Assembly (NCBI GenBank): GCA_003344405.1
Contig: NOWV01000008.1
Location: forward strand, 1,116,001-1,180,000
Source: Trichoplax sp. H2
Lineage: Eukaryota; Placozoa; Uniplacotomia; Trichoplacea
Length of the DNA: 64,000 nt
Direction: 5' to 3'
A model generated the notes under the pieces. The model was not told the origin of the DNA. It did no database searches and worked only from the letters and a program-made list of their open reading frames with translations. Position 1 is the stretch's first letter. Each line of letters begins with the position of its first letter. Of the stretch, positions 38,461 through 51,425 are shown one piece after another. The position numbers were made by a program, and so were the translations under genes.

Positions 38461-39332
38461 TATATATATACTCAAGATATGTAATAGCTATATTTGATAG
38501 ACGAGTTATGCTATGTTATTATAATAATAATAATATCCACCCGATATTTTTATAACAACACCAAATGTGTCATGATTACTAACATATAGATAAATATATT
38601 ATGATATAACTCAGCTGAATCCTAAATTCTAAAATCTCTGACTTGTTGTGCTACTATTACTACTCTGTTTAAAATAATAATAAAAGTTGTTATTTGGAAC
38701 ATTAATAAGAAAGAAGAATTTATTACAGTTATTTTGATAATAAAATCCTGATTAATAGTTTATCTAAGAAAGTGTATTTCATTCAGCTTATTGGTTTGAA
38801 GCAGGCTCTAATACATTATTTCATAATTCTTATTTTTTATTATATGAAAAAATATTTCATTTATTCGAAAGATCAATTATAAGCTGATATATAATGGTAA
38901 AATGCTCTTATTAATGCCATCAATACAAGAACCAATAATACCGTAATTAATGATGTCTTAGATAAGAAAGATCAATTAAGGCAAATGTTTTGTATTATTC
39001 TCAGTAATTTATGGTTACTATACTTAAAAAACCAATAGAATGAATAATTGGTAAAAAAACTAACTGAAATAGTGATAAATTATATATTATAAAAATTAAA
39101 CTTTTAATCTTCATATATATGTATGTAACAGTTTACACATATTATTTAACTGATATCACCAATGGAAGTTACTTTTCATTAAACAATTATTCACAACAAT
39201 AAAAATGCTTCAATAAAGGCGTTATCATTATTTACCATCAAATTTTATTTATGAGGGTGCATTTATCATCTTGGTCATAGTGTATTGTAGCTATTTCTAA
39301 CCATTCTGTTAGCAGATTCAGTAATAAAAAAA
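38461..39332. other. AT-rich stretch upstream of the GPCR pseudogene
   Basis: Very AT-rich with short TA and TAA runs (38461-38474, 38518-38536). No gene or conserved flank recognised. Confidence 0.5.
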
Positions 39333-40263
39333 TTGGTCATAGATTCTTCTTGGTATAACGTGTCAAATATTACCTGTGGTCAATTCATTTTAAATCAATT
39401 CGTAGCATCTATAGCTATTCAGATCGTATTTAGAATCATTGCATTTTGCCTCAATAGCGACGTTTGTCCAATTATTATCACTCATAAAAGTCTCTATGAG
39501 CCATTTAACTATTTAACCACTAGTTTATCCTTATCAGAAATGTTGCTTTCGATTGCCGTAATATTTAACGGAATTGTAGACGCTATTGCTCTTAGACGTT
39601 TTGCATTATCACCACTAGTGACAGTAATATGTAAATTGGACATATTTGTGTCTTAAACGGCTTTTTCTATTTCTGCACTTAAGTTACTAGCTATTTGTTG
39701 TAAAGATATTAAGCAATACCCCAATTACGCCATCACTCGATGACTTTCCAAATACGCGCGAAATATTGACTTACATTTGGTTATTAGCTATTCTAAATAG
39801 CATAATTCCGAGTATCTATTCTGGAATAAAGATCTTTCCATTATACTGCTCTATTCGAGTTATTGAAATAAAAGCGTTAAGTTATACTACTTCTATTCTA
39901 GCCTTCTTAACGCGTGTAACACCTATTGCACTGATGTTAGTTTGTTATACAATTATTGCTACTAAATTTTATCGTTACGTTACTTTTATTCAACCAGCTT
40001 CAATGGAATTAAATCGTTGCAATCAACGTATGAAAAGAAAAGTTATTCTTGCAATTTTTATATCAGTTGTATCTGAAGGTACTGGTTTGCCATTATTTAT
40101 AATGATTGCTTTAGTGGCAGTTGGTTCTTGTGAATATTAGATGTCACAAACACCACGAATCCGGATCTTAGCTATGTCAGGCTTTGTTGTGCCGCCTATT
40201 ATCGATCCGATACTATATAACGTAGCCAGCAGTAAATTTCGTGAAATTTTTATATCTCTGTAA
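39333..40263 (+). pseudogene. decayed class A GPCR, paralogue of the 44.6-kb receptor
   Basis: TM1-TM7 of a rhodopsin-class receptor can be followed, most like the gene at 44626 (shared blocks: SLxEPFxYL, VICKLDIF, IPSIYS/IPMIYA, ASSKFR). It is broken by an in-frame TAA at 39654-39656 at the start of TM3, a TGA at 39741-39743, a frameshift at about 39745-39765, and a TAG at 40138-40140. The start codon is not visible. TM2 has LSLSE instead of LSLSD, and the ERY box has become a KDI-type sequence. After the last stop the frame continues through DPILYNVASSKFR to TAA at 40261. No functional product is expected. Confidence 0.88.
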
Positions 40264-43200
40264 GGTCACTATTGCCTAATCAGGCCATAAATTGACGATA
40301 AGCTTACGTCGTCAATATTCAACCCATGAACGCTTAATTGTGGTTCAATCATGACCTCGAAGTATCAGCTACAGGTACTTATTTATCATTGGTGATGATC
40401 TCATCTATTTATAAACTATAAAAGATATTAATACGAAAAATATTACAACGATTAAGGAAGATTAATCTTTATTTTATTTAAAATCCTAATTTATTATTTA
40501 ATAATAATTATGCTATCAACTAGGGCATTTATCTATACCGTCAAAACAATATCATTAACGTAGCTAGTGAACCATTTAGTGAAGCCCATTTTTTAATTTA
40601 GTGGAGATGGTTTTAATAATTAGTATTGCAGCATCTGTTAAATTTCAATCTAATCATGACTTTAATCTTCATTTTCTGATTGAACTTAACAAATGGATGT
40701 TGTTAGACATTCAATGTAGTAATATTAAGAATGTTTGATATTCAATCGTTTACAATACATTCAACCTGAAGAGTGAAGAACAATTCTTCAAGAATGAGCT
40801 ATGAAATTATGTTTATGATTTTAAATACTATAGTCAGGTAGCTATTTAAGCCAAGATTTGAGAGATCTGGCTTGAAGAAGGAGGGTAAATTCGCTAAGTA
40901 GCGAAACAGTATAAGCACTTCTAAATACAAAATATTTTCACATGTTTTCTACTTTACTCATTTATTTTCTATCGATCATTTAGATCTGTAGAAACGTGGA
41001 ATACAAATGTTCTTGATTTAATTTGTTAAATGATTGAAGTACGTGAGACAGTTTATTGCTATTTAAAGCTAATCAACGGAATACTGTGTGCCAAGAAGAA
41101 GAATACTTACAGATGATTGATGCAGTAAGACACTGCTTCATTGAAATAAGCAAGCATTATTCTGTGAATGATGACGTCATTACCTTTCTAGAATTTAAAA
41201 TTATGATATTAATCAGCATCTATTTTGAGACTATTTTGGCTTATAGAATAGGCTTAGCTATTACAGAGTTTACGTGATACGCCAAAAAATTTCATCTTAG
41301 GTAATACTTGGGCATGCTAAAGCTTTACTAGCGCTTTGTGGTGAACACAAATTTCATTGATTTTTTTTATTACCTTCTATTTGAAATAACTCGTAACTGA
41401 ATTACTTACGTTTCATATGTATATGTGAATTTATTCAATTTTTAGCTGAAACAATACGATAGCTGATAATTTTATCAAATAATTTCTCCTCACATCATCA
41501 GATATGCAACAGTATGGCAATGCTTCATAAGCCATAAAAAGCTTCTGAATCTGTTAGGGGCTCTTATTATTAATAATTATCTAGTTTGAGAATGGTTTAA
41601 CAATATGCTCAAAATAACTTGCATTTCATTTCATCCAGAAAATAGTATTCCTCCACATATTCAAAGTTTGCAGATTAGCTCAATTAATTATTAAAAACTT
41701 ATTTGATCATTACCGGTAAGTATTTATAGAATACTTGATGAGATTAGCATTGAAGCGTAACGTAAAGAATAGGTATTATGGTATTGGTAGACAATAAGTG
41801 CATTAGCGTGAGCCTTTCGCTCGTATTAAGTCTCGGATTTTATTATGTAACCATCATCATCACACATAAATATGTAAGGTTCATCTTTGGAACTGTCATA
41901 AGTACTCTTGTGACACAAGAAAACAAGATAGTACTTATAATAATTTTACTTTAATCCGCAGAACTACTTCCCTAGTCTACGGTATTGTAGCTGGAATCCT
42001 TGCGAAGTACTAACTCTCTCAACACAATATATGATATAAAGCTATCACACAACTTAGCCTTAAGTTGGATCACTTTTTATGGATCGCAGTCCTTCTTATA
42101 TACTCTTTCAGTAGTTATAAACATAGTTACTATGATATTAACATATTTCAATAACAAACGTGTTATTACGATTGAATTATCAAATACGGACATTCGAGGC
42201 AATAAACAATTTCATACGTGAATTTTCTTCGACTGTAAGCGCAGCCAAGCTCCAATGTTCTCGGTGCATACTTGTAACATATTACTATATCATCATAATA
42301 ATGTCATAATAGCTTAGGTTATTACTAACTATAACAATTCCTAAAGTAGAAGCTCATATTCCTAAAAAGTTCAAAACAAAATATTATCATAAACTACTCT
42401 TCCATATCTAAGTTATTTTTTATGACTGTGACAAGAACGTACTTACATAGTCGTATAAACAATCAAATAGTATCATAAATTAAGAGACTATATTCGGTTA
42501 GTAGAGGTCCTAAAAGTATTACGAAATGTAGTTTACTTGTAGGTTTTCTTTCGGTTTGTAAAGCTACGTACAAAGGTTACCTTTCACATCTTATCTTCCC
42601 TATTATTAGTTGCTCATTCTCTAATAACAAAGATGAAAAAGATTTCTCTGAAGCAAAATTTTATCTTCTTACGACTTAAACAGAATATTTCGAATTTTGA
42701 ATTTATTATCAGCAATTTTAAACTGATAATTAAATAAAATAACTAGTTGTATTGCTGCATTAGTGTCTTGGTACATTACACATATTAAATAATTATCTAC
42801 TAATTTAGAAAAATTTAGATGTTTAAATTATGATATCAGAATTTACATCTGACCAGTTATCTCACCGGAAGTTTAAACGGCATACATAATGCTAATTTGA
42901 AGCGGCATGCGGACAGCGAACTCAGATAAAGTGTCCAATAGGTATTGTAGTAAGAAAATGAAAGTTGTAATCCAATTATGATTAGCCAGATGCGTTATTG
43001 TAACGTGTATTCACCGCTAGTTCATATAATATTTCATAGTCTTTCCTCTTACTAAGTCCTTGATAAATGATATTCGCAAAAAAAGGATATTAGTTTTAAT
43101 AATGGTAACTAACGGATACCACTGAAGCAATTTCTTGCTTGAAAATCGGCGTAAGCCAACGAATACTTCTTGTCTTAAATTGATAAATAAATTCAATATG

Positions 43201-44625
43201 GATTATCATACTACTGCAATTACTGTATGTATGTGATCAAAGTGAGTCCTATTTAAGGTCACTATCAATTTTCAATTTCATATTTTCTTATACTTGTTAA
43301 TTATTTAAAAATTAAGCTTTTAATAATCACCTACAATCTGTATACTTATTACCTGCACGACCAATACATCTGTAAAGAATTTATATACTAATTTTGTTAT
43401 TACAGTTTTAACCAGTGGTATTATAACACTTAAGCAATTATCTTGTATTGAAGAACGTAGAATGGACAATATCATTTTTTAGTTCTATCAATTTAAATTC
43501 CTATACTTTATAGAATTCTCATTCGAAAATAATACGCTAAACTAGATCAACTTAGACTACCAAAAGTGGTTTATCTATTATTTTCTAGGCCAAACGAACA
43601 CAGTAACAAATGTAGACCTGCTTGATATAGGATGAATATAGTAGCTAAATTGCAGTCTTTGAGTCTCATAAGATATATTCGAATGCCAGCATCACAACTA
43701 GAATGTATGAGAGACGTCTTGGTAGTTCAACAGTAAAGAATAACAGCTATTACACTTCTGCTATTCCTTTATAAATGTATTAGTCAACAGTAGATATAAA
43801 TATCTCCATTGAAATTCTTTTAATTATTGGAATACGAACCAAGCCAATGATATGGTATAAATGAAATAAAGTGCCAGAGATTAATGATGCTTTCAGTAGT
43901 ATACCTGTACCTAATAACGAAATGAATATGCGCATAGTGATAAGATACTATAGAACCCCCCCCCCCAAAAAAAAAAAAAAATTCCATATAGATCCGGTAG
44001 CAAGGACACTATTGGTACAAACAGTGGCTATAGAATTAATAATTAATTTTTTTATTATTTATGGTCGGATCTAAATGACGTTGATTAAAGGCTTCAACAG
44101 CAATCAACTGTAATAGCTAGTGGAAGTATAATAAATATTTGCCTACAAAAATTTTTCGATTTTTTCAATTTTTAACATGAAAATTTTCCTGCTTTGATAT
44201 AGCAAATTTACCTAAAAACTCTGCAATTTTTAAGAGAATTCATTCAATTAATAACAAGCAAGATCTCTATGCATTAGGCCTAACACTAGGCCTCAAATAA
44301 GATTAAAAGAATCAAGACTCTATTTTAGTTCCTATCATCAATAAGCCGGAAGAAGAGCACTAGGAAACTTTTGACGGCTCTTTCGTCTCATAATTGCATT
44401 TAAGCAACCGCATAAAATATTTAAGACCTTTAAATCTATAAGTCTTATAGGGATGCTTATATTTCCTTTATCAGAAAATTTTTTGGAAAGAAAATAATAC
44501 AGAAACTTTTCTGGCTAGTTTGGCTGCCCATTCTTCGTAAACAACTCTACGGTAGTCTTATAATTGCCCGACAAAGAGAAATATCAATCATGATTTCCAT
44601 CGTCTTTTCGGCTTGATAAGCAATC
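40264..44625. other. 4.4-kb stretch between GPCR pseudogene and live GPCR
   Basis: No confident gene. A hydrophobic 57-codon frame from ATG 41778 and a 73-codon frame at 42000-42221 lie in one register separated by three clustered stops. They could be a decayed membrane protein but match nothing I recognise. A C11-A15 homopolymer junction lies at 43956-43981. Confidence 0.45.
43956..43981. repeat. C11/A15 homopolymer junction
   Basis: Eleven C followed directly by fifteen A, unusual in this AT-rich but mostly non-homopolymeric sequence. Length is likely unreliable in any assembly. Confidence 0.9.
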
Positions 44626-45684
44626 ATGGCGGCAACATTGGTACTTGAGCCAACTTGTTTTAATGCTTCTTTTACGGCTATGGTCAACAACACAAGTCGA
44701 TTACAGCTGCAATCAATCATTGATTTTTCATTTGGGGGTACTGCTTTAATAGCTAACTGCTGCATTTGTACTATCATCGCAATCAACAAAAGCCTTCATG
44801 AACCATTTTATTACTTAATCCTTAATTTATCTTTATCCGATACGGTACTTGCAATATCTGTTGTCTTTCATGGGTTTTTGGATTGTGTATCAAACCAACA
44901 ATTTCATATAGGATCTATAGGCAATATTGGCTGTAAATTAGACATATTTTGTGCAATAACGTCTTTTTCTGCTTCTACAATGACATTATTTGCTATTAGT
45001 ATCGAACGATACCAGGCCATCTCTATGCATCGGTTTCATACAACTGGTATTGAGAAAACACGAATTATTATTCTTACAACTTGGATATTTGCTTCTTTAA
45101 CAGCAGTTATTCCGATGATTTACGCCAAAATTGAAACAGAATATCCTTACGAATGTGCCATTCAAACTATAGAAGTACCAGTATTATTATACTTAGAACT
45201 AATAATGGCTATCTTGATTTGCTTTCTTCCAATTACCTTGACGTTGATATGCCATGGTTTGACAGCATGTAAACTTTATAAGATTAACACGATTGATCCA
45301 CATATGTCAGGAGAAATTACAGTAAGAAACGATCGCATTAGGAAAAATATTCTTTCAGTTATCTTTATATCACTATTTTCAGCAATTACTGGCTTACCTC
45401 TAATTATAGTGAATATCGCTACTGTCTTTGATAAGAAAAAATATAGTGTGGCATTAAATCCGCAAATATATACAATCGCTGCTACTTCATTTGTTATATC
45501 TCCGGTTGTTAATCCGATTGTATATAACTTTGCTAGCAGTAAATTTCGCCAAGTTTTTGTATCTGCCTTTTGTCGAAAATTTTTCTTTAATCACAAGATT
45601 ATCACTGTAATCTCTTCCCATCACGATACTGGTACTCGCAGTAAAAGTTTTAGTAATCCTACAAAAATAAAATTACAGATTTGA
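44626..45684 (+). CDS. rhodopsin-class GPCR, single exon, orphan
   Basis: Plasma-membrane receptor of 352 residues, intronless, with ATGG in good context. N-terminal sequons are at Asn13 and Asn21/22. TM1 carries Asn44 and TM2 Asp72 (LSLSD). The disulfide pair is Cys103/Cys177. TM3 ends with ERY (127-129), TM5 has Pro202, TM6 is FSAITGLP without the common CWxP, and TM7 has a canonical NPIVY (296-300) followed by NFASSKFR, the start of helix 8. The tail is Ser/Thr-rich. All G-protein coupling landmarks are intact. TM7 has no opsin Lys and the ligand is unknown. It is the live relative of the pseudogene at 39333 and part of the same lineage-specific cluster as the receptors at 51-64 kb. Confidence 0.92.
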   Translation: MAATLVLEPTCFNASFTAMVNNTSRLQLQSIIDFSFGGTALIANCCICTIIAINKSLHEPFYYLILNLSLSDTVLAISVVFHGFLDCVSNQQFHIGSIGNIGCKLDIFCAITSFSASTMTLFAISIERYQAISMHRFHTTGIEKTRIIILTTWIFASLTAVIPMIYAKIETEYPYECAIQTIEVPVLLYLELIMAILICFLPITLTLICHGLTACKLYKINTIDPHMSGEITVRNDRIRKNILSVIFISLFSAITGLPLIIVNIATVFDKKKYSVALNPQIYTIAATSFVISPVVNPIVYNFASSKFRQVFVSAFCRKFFFNHKIITVISSHHDTGTRSKSFSNPTKIKLQI

Positions 45685-47459
45685 TTGTAAAATATCATAA
45701 TTTCTTAGCACGTATCATTTTAATATAATGCCTGTTAACAGCTGATGTTGTTTAATTTAAACGAAAGCACAAGCCAGTATCTATGTTTTTAATGTGAAAA
45801 TTGACTTTCAGAAATGCACTATCAGAATAGATGATTAAGATAACGGTAGCTTAAAGATTTAATAATTGGCATAGTTGGGTAATAATTTTAACATCTTTAA
45901 AATTATGTTTTTCTATAAGCTATTTGTAATACTTGAGGAGTCTATACTCTGTTCCTCTATAAAAATCCTAAATAGGACGCACAGTTTTATCTTCATATTA
46001 TTGTATATTATAAGATTAAGTCACTTTTTACTCATACGTATATAAAAGTTACTTGCTAAGTTTGATACTAATATATTTATTGTAATATTCTGCATTCCAA
46101 ATAACCACATGGCAGTAATAAGTAAGCAGATTCTCTATCCAATTGCTGGCAATATGTTGTATTAAGAATGAAATGTTACCAAGATTTGATCTGACTCTTC
46201 TGTATAAATCGAAGTTCAATGACAACCGGACATATTAATTTCATCAATATTTTCTGTTAAATTACTTCGTCTATTTACTCTAGATTTCTACAGTCAGTAT
46301 AGCCCTTAGCATAAACTCACAAAAGATTTCATATTATATCACATCATTTCTATTCATGTATCTACAAGCCATGCTCATTTGGCTTTGGCTTCTTCTACCT
46401 ACCCCCACCCCCCAATATAATCTCGCTTGAGTATTCTGAGTCGTTATCCTCCAAGTCCTCCATTCTCCAATTAATAAATTTTTTATGATGATTAAATTAG
46501 TAATGAAACCCAAAATTTTGACAGTGATAGCTGTGAAAATTATTGATTAAAAAATTAGAGATAAATTTGTTCATCGAATATTACACAATTTTCTTCTGAA
46601 AGTCTGATAGATTTTTTTAAGACATACTGATACTAAAATTATCCATCCAAGAAAAATGTCAACGTCCAATATCATTTCAGTCAAAGATAGCAAGTGTTAA
46701 TCTACTTGTACTCAGCCCAGCTTTTCGTTATCACATATGAAATTGTGATCATTCTTATACTCAGTACTTACTAGTTATCAAAATACCTTTCGCAAATGAA
46801 TGAACATTGAAATTAATCTAATTTTAATACAATCAGTTTGGGGGTCAACATCTCATTAGAATTGTAGTGTATTACCCATTTTCAACATATTCAAATGTTA
46901 GCATAATTATAGATATAAATTATTAACTTCGCTATGCACGGTAGTTCAATTGTTCACATAGGAGCGCAGCATAATATTCTGGAGATATTAATTTTTTTTA
47001 ATTTACAATATGTTTCAACATCATTAAATTTTTAAAATTTTTCGTTTCAGTACCATTTTCAAATGAAATTGGCATTAACGCCTATGGAATTAATCGATAT
47101 TGTTTAAAGTATGGCATGAATAGAACTAATATTCAAATTATCACGGTTAGATAGTAATTTAGTCAGTCAAATTAGATTTAGAAATAAGTTTCAGTTAGGA
47201 ACTGAGAAAACATTCCTAATTATATAGGACAATATCTTGCTAAATTTGTTGTTTCATCTTCATATTGCCGTCCCACCTGAAATGTGCTGTTCTCATAGGA
47301 TCCCGCTAATAAAACTTCATCGACACCCTTTATTTAACGTATGAATATTCCTTACGAAGTGATATTTTAGTTCAATACTCGATTATTTTAGTACCGCTTT
47401 TATCAATAAAATTTATCATTCAACAGATTTAGCAAATCCGCAATCTGACTAATCTAGTT
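45685..47459. other. intergenic stretch after the 44.6-kb GPCR
   Basis: No gene recognised. Contains a C-rich run near 46402-46415. No obvious AATAAA directly after the stop codon; an AATATAA variant lies near 45722. Confidence 0.45.
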
Positions 47460-47880
47460 GTCACAATTTCACTTCTGCGACAAGGTAACGTACAGTAAAA
47501 GTCTATAAGTAGCTACTGACTTAAACGCCCTTTTACTTAACGTTAAACACACCAAGCAAAATACTGTAAAGATGAAACTTTTATTAGCAAAGATACATCT
47601 ACAACTTTTTACCACACCACTCAACTTAAATGTTCCCGTTTATATAGGAACCGTCTAACTTGTAAACAACAACAGTATTATTATTATACCTTACTAGGAG
47701 AAACATCTCGAGCTGAGATGTTCCTTACATAGCTTTTCTATCAGTAAATATTTTGAACCTCTTACTCATATTTAATCTTAATCTAAGCTCGTAGATTGTC
47801 TAATTCAACTATCATCAACTAGAACTTGAATAATCTTACTGCTATCTATCATACAATAACAATCAATATCAATTATGTAA
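47460..47880. repeat. ~420-bp duplicated segment, copy a
   Basis: Matches 59315-59730 in direct orientation: shared words include 'aaatgttcccgtttatat', 'tactcatatttaatcttaat', 'gtaaacaacaaca'-like and 'gagatg/gagata'. No coding content. The copy lies upstream of the orphan 5'-flank copy at 48.4 kb, as the second lies upstream of the flank at 62.7 kb. Confidence 0.85.
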
Positions 47881-48408
47881 TGAACTATTACAAGCAACAT
47901 CCATGTTAAGGCATTACTTGTCTTACCCAGAACTATAAATATGGATATTCTTCATACTAGCTACAACTGTACTTATTAATCTATCCTAATGACAAGGCAA
48001 CACCGTAACACTAGTGTAGACTAAACACGGCTTAAATTGTTTCACAAAACGCCATTTTCATGAAGCTATATGCTTTTTCCATCTCCATATTACTTTAGAT
48101 ATTAATCCATTTATTCATTTGTTATTTAAATCTTACTGGCTTGCATTATTTGTTGGTGTTTATAACTACAACATTCTGATCATTGCTATCAGTTATTTAA
48201 AAGCATAGAACTAATCTATAGTTTTCAACGATGCTCATTTGAACGCCTGTAAATTTACTTTGCGATCAAGATAAAGCTTATCTGGGAGGACATAATTCCA
48301 TGTATAAGTAAAATGATATAGCTTAAATATATTGCAATTATTCGTTTGCCTGATACACTGATTTTTGTAGAGCTAATACTCTCGAATTAATTATAATATC
48401 ATTAATAA

Positions 48409-50110
48409 GCAAAAAGATATTGATCCTTTTAAGTTAATGAACCCAAATTCACTTTATTTCTAGAGACTTTGAAGTTTTATAGAAATATACGTTATGCATC
48501 TAATAATTGTTTGCAATTTACTAGACTATCGGAGTTGCATCTAACTTACTTTTTTCGAAAGAATACCAATGTATGTATATTGATTTCAGAACATTTTCTA
48601 TGTTCATAGTATGATCAAATTTGAATCTTTCACTTCAAATCTTATTTAAGGTCGTCGCTAATTTGGTACTTCCTCGTTTACAACGAGACAGAGATTTTAC
48701 GCAACAGAAGCTCGTAATAGAAACTTTCCTACAAAAGGAATCTTTAAAGTGATGCAGGTTAATAACATTGAGTATTAAAATCTTGCAAAGATTCAGTTAC
48801 TAATCAAAAAAAATAAAACCTATACGCCCCTGTCGTTAAAGCATATCATTTTTGCTTAATTTTAATTTAAAAACTGTAAAGAGTGTTTAAATATTCTTTT
48901 TAGCTTCGACAATTGAAGTAATATGAATCATTTCATTTTCATGCAAGCTAATCCGTAATGATTTTCAGGTAGATAAATTACGTTCAAATGGCAGAAACTA
49001 GCCATTTAGTACGAAGATGATAGTAACGTAATACTATCTGTTATATTAATGTTATGGTGTTTACTGTTGATGCAATAACTAAGGTTAGTCTTGATTATCA
49101 AGATTTAGGTATGGCTCCTTTTTTAGTGTAATTATCTATATTTAACTACTCAAACTAAATATGAGTACGTAAGAGAAACAATATTTTTGGCTGTACAAGC
49201 TAAGTATGGGAGAGATTGTTACGAAGAGTTGTTGTTTAGATGGGATCTGTGATGGAGGGTTCGATATCTCAGAGGATTGAGATTTAGTCGCCATTTACAA
49301 TTATTACAACAAAGGGTTTATAAAAGTTATGCTTTATTGCAGGTTGGTAATGTGAAGTACAGTTAGGTAGTTACGGTAGATCAGCGTGCAAGCTGTCGTG
49401 AGTAACGAGTAGAAGTATTAGACTGTGAGAGACTAACTAGAAGACTAACTGAGAGGCTAATGAACTCTGAGGTAGAAATCGCCGGTATTTATAGTTTTAA
49501 AGATAGAGCACATGCAGGGAATAGGATTGTGGAATTAGATACAACATATACCATAACAGGTTACAAAATAGCAGATGATCGTAGAAAACAGCGAGTACCG
49601 TAATAACTAAATACAGTAGTCTATATATGAATGTAGAGTAAGCGGACTGTAGATCTGTCTAAATATAAGAGCAATACAACATGTCTATATTTAATAGTAG
49701 AATATAGTTACAGTATATTCTAAATACACTACAGGATCTTGTTACTCGCTGGTAATATATCACTATTAATTTAGTTGTTGTTCAGTTACTGGTAGGTAAC
49801 TTCTATTTCATAACTAATAGAATGAATATAGCCAGATCTAGAGTCTGTTTTTTATTATTTATTACTACATCCCGACACTATCATTTTCACTGAGCGGAGT
49901 ATGCTAAATTCTATTTATTTACTACAGAATGAAATTAATCACTATCCCAAATTTTATCGTGCCTTTGCGATAGTTTTGAACGGTAACGTTTCAGTGGTAT
50001 TCGAATCTAATTCCATAAATGTGATCTCCAATAATGAACTACTTAATAGACTTTGCCTTTCGTAGCAAATAAAACTATGAACTAATGCGTAATAATATTT
50101 TAATTGATTT
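48409..50110 (+). repeat. orphan copy of the GPCR 5' flank, split by an insertion
   Basis: 48409-49038 matches 50432-50830 and 62700-63120 (for example 'gagattttac', 'gtattaaaatctt', 'gtaatgattttcaggtag'). 49877-50110 matches the next part of the same flank at 50817-51070, 54605-54850 and 63140-63390. In the copy at 50.4 kb these two parts are contiguous; here an 838-bp insert separates them. No receptor gene follows this copy: beyond 50110 the similarity ends. Confidence 0.8.
49039..49877. mobile_element. probable solo LTR, ~839 bp, with 5-6 bp target duplication
   Basis: The insert interrupts a duplicated GPCR flank whose uninterrupted version is seen at 50817. It begins TGTTATATTA and ends CCCGACA (TGT...ACA termini, typical of LTRs). 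It is bordered on both sides by CTATC, or ACTATC if the shared A is counted (49033-49038 and 49877-49882). No gag-pol frame is inside, which fits a solo LTR. The retrotransposon family cannot be named from the sequence alone. Confidence 0.6.
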
Positions 50111-50431
50111 CAGTAATATTAATGTTGAAACCTTCTAATGAATCAATAGCTAATTTTACCTACTGCTGCCTAATGAAGACAACAGTATTTACGAACATAG
50201 ACATCTAAAGACCAATACAAAATAGTCAGATTACAGTATGTCCTGTCACGGAGCATTTCCATGATAGTCTGCAATCTACCATAAGTAAGTTACAATTACA
50301 ATAAAAGCTAGTGCTATATTTAAACACCATATATCCAAATTGGAAACTCACTAATTAAGGGTAAGCTAACACAATTATCTTAATATAGACATTTCTACTC
50401 TAATCTCGACAATACAGTGTATAGCACTGTA

Positions 50432-51425
50432 ACACTTATTTAAAGTCGTCATTAATTCATTATTTGCTCGTTCAAAACGAAGCAGAGATTTTACCGTAGC
50501 AAAAATTTTCCTACTAAACCAAACTCCGAAGTAGTTTAGAGTAATCACATTGAGTATTAAAATCTTGCAACGTTTCAGTTACTAAACTGAAAGATAAAAC
50601 TTGCACGTATCTGTCGTTAAACATTTCATTTTGCTTGACTTTAATTGAATACTACAATTAGTACTTGAATATTCCTTTCAGCTTCGACGATTAAAGTGAT
50701 GCGATTCATTTCACGTTGATGCAAACAAGTTCGTAATGATTTTCAGGTAAATAAATTACGTTAACATAACAGAAACTAGCCATTTGCTAAGAAGATAATA
50801 TTAACGTAATACTATCATTTTGCAAAGAGTAAAATATGTTTAACTTCTATTTACTTACCATAGAATGAAATTGATTACTATCCAGCATTTATCGCTTATT
50901 TTTTTATATTTACAAATGAAAATATTTCAGTTGCACTTGAATCCAATTCATTTAAGGCATCTTTCAGCAATTATGATTAGGTATTCAATAAATATTACCT
51001 TTTTAAGTAATTAAAACTTTGAAAAGCTGCTTGATAAATTTTTAATTTATTTGAAAGTATTTGAATCTAAATGCAAAATCACTATGTTGAGAAAAAATTA
51101 TCATACTTATTTTGTTGAAGGGTCAATGACTGTAGTATAAAACATAAAATTTTCTGTAAATAAAAACTAAAAAATTCTGATCTAATTATTGCATTTGATT
51201 ATAGTATAATTGAATCCATTAATAAATTCTAATTTCATTAAAAATTTTATTTAGGAAGGAGAACAGGTGTATATACGAACCTAGATTTACTTGAGGCATA
51301 TTGATAGTAAGTAAAATTGTTTTACGATTAGACGTATGTCACAGTACGCGTTTATTAAAATTCTGTTAGACATCCTTTAGCCCCCATTTTTAGCAATATT
51401 TATCTACAAGTGTTCATTAAACAAA
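50432..51425 (+). repeat. 5' flank of the 51.4-kb GPCR (duplicated module)
   Basis: About 1 kb of upstream DNA shared in order with the flanks before the receptors at 55223 and 63756 and with the orphan copy at 48.4 kb. It presumably carries the promoter. Shared words close to the gene include 'aacaggtgta' (~51265), 'ttaaaattctgttaga' (~51355) and the 19-bp element at 51376. Confidence 0.85.
51376..51394 (+). promoter_or_regulatory. conserved TTTAGCCCnCATTTTTAGC element, copy 1
   Basis: Found 31 bp before the ATG at 51426, and at the same distance before two paralogues. Position and conservation in an otherwise drifting flank suggest a transcription-start or core-promoter element; this is inference. 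Confidence 0.5.

Noticed and set aside
41056-41277. 73-codon frame starting at TTG
   Set aside because: No ATG, no domain, no splice context.
41778-42221. hydrophobic frames that might be a decayed GPCR
   Set aside because: Same register but three stops between them, and no class A motif (no LSxSD, ERY or NPxxY).
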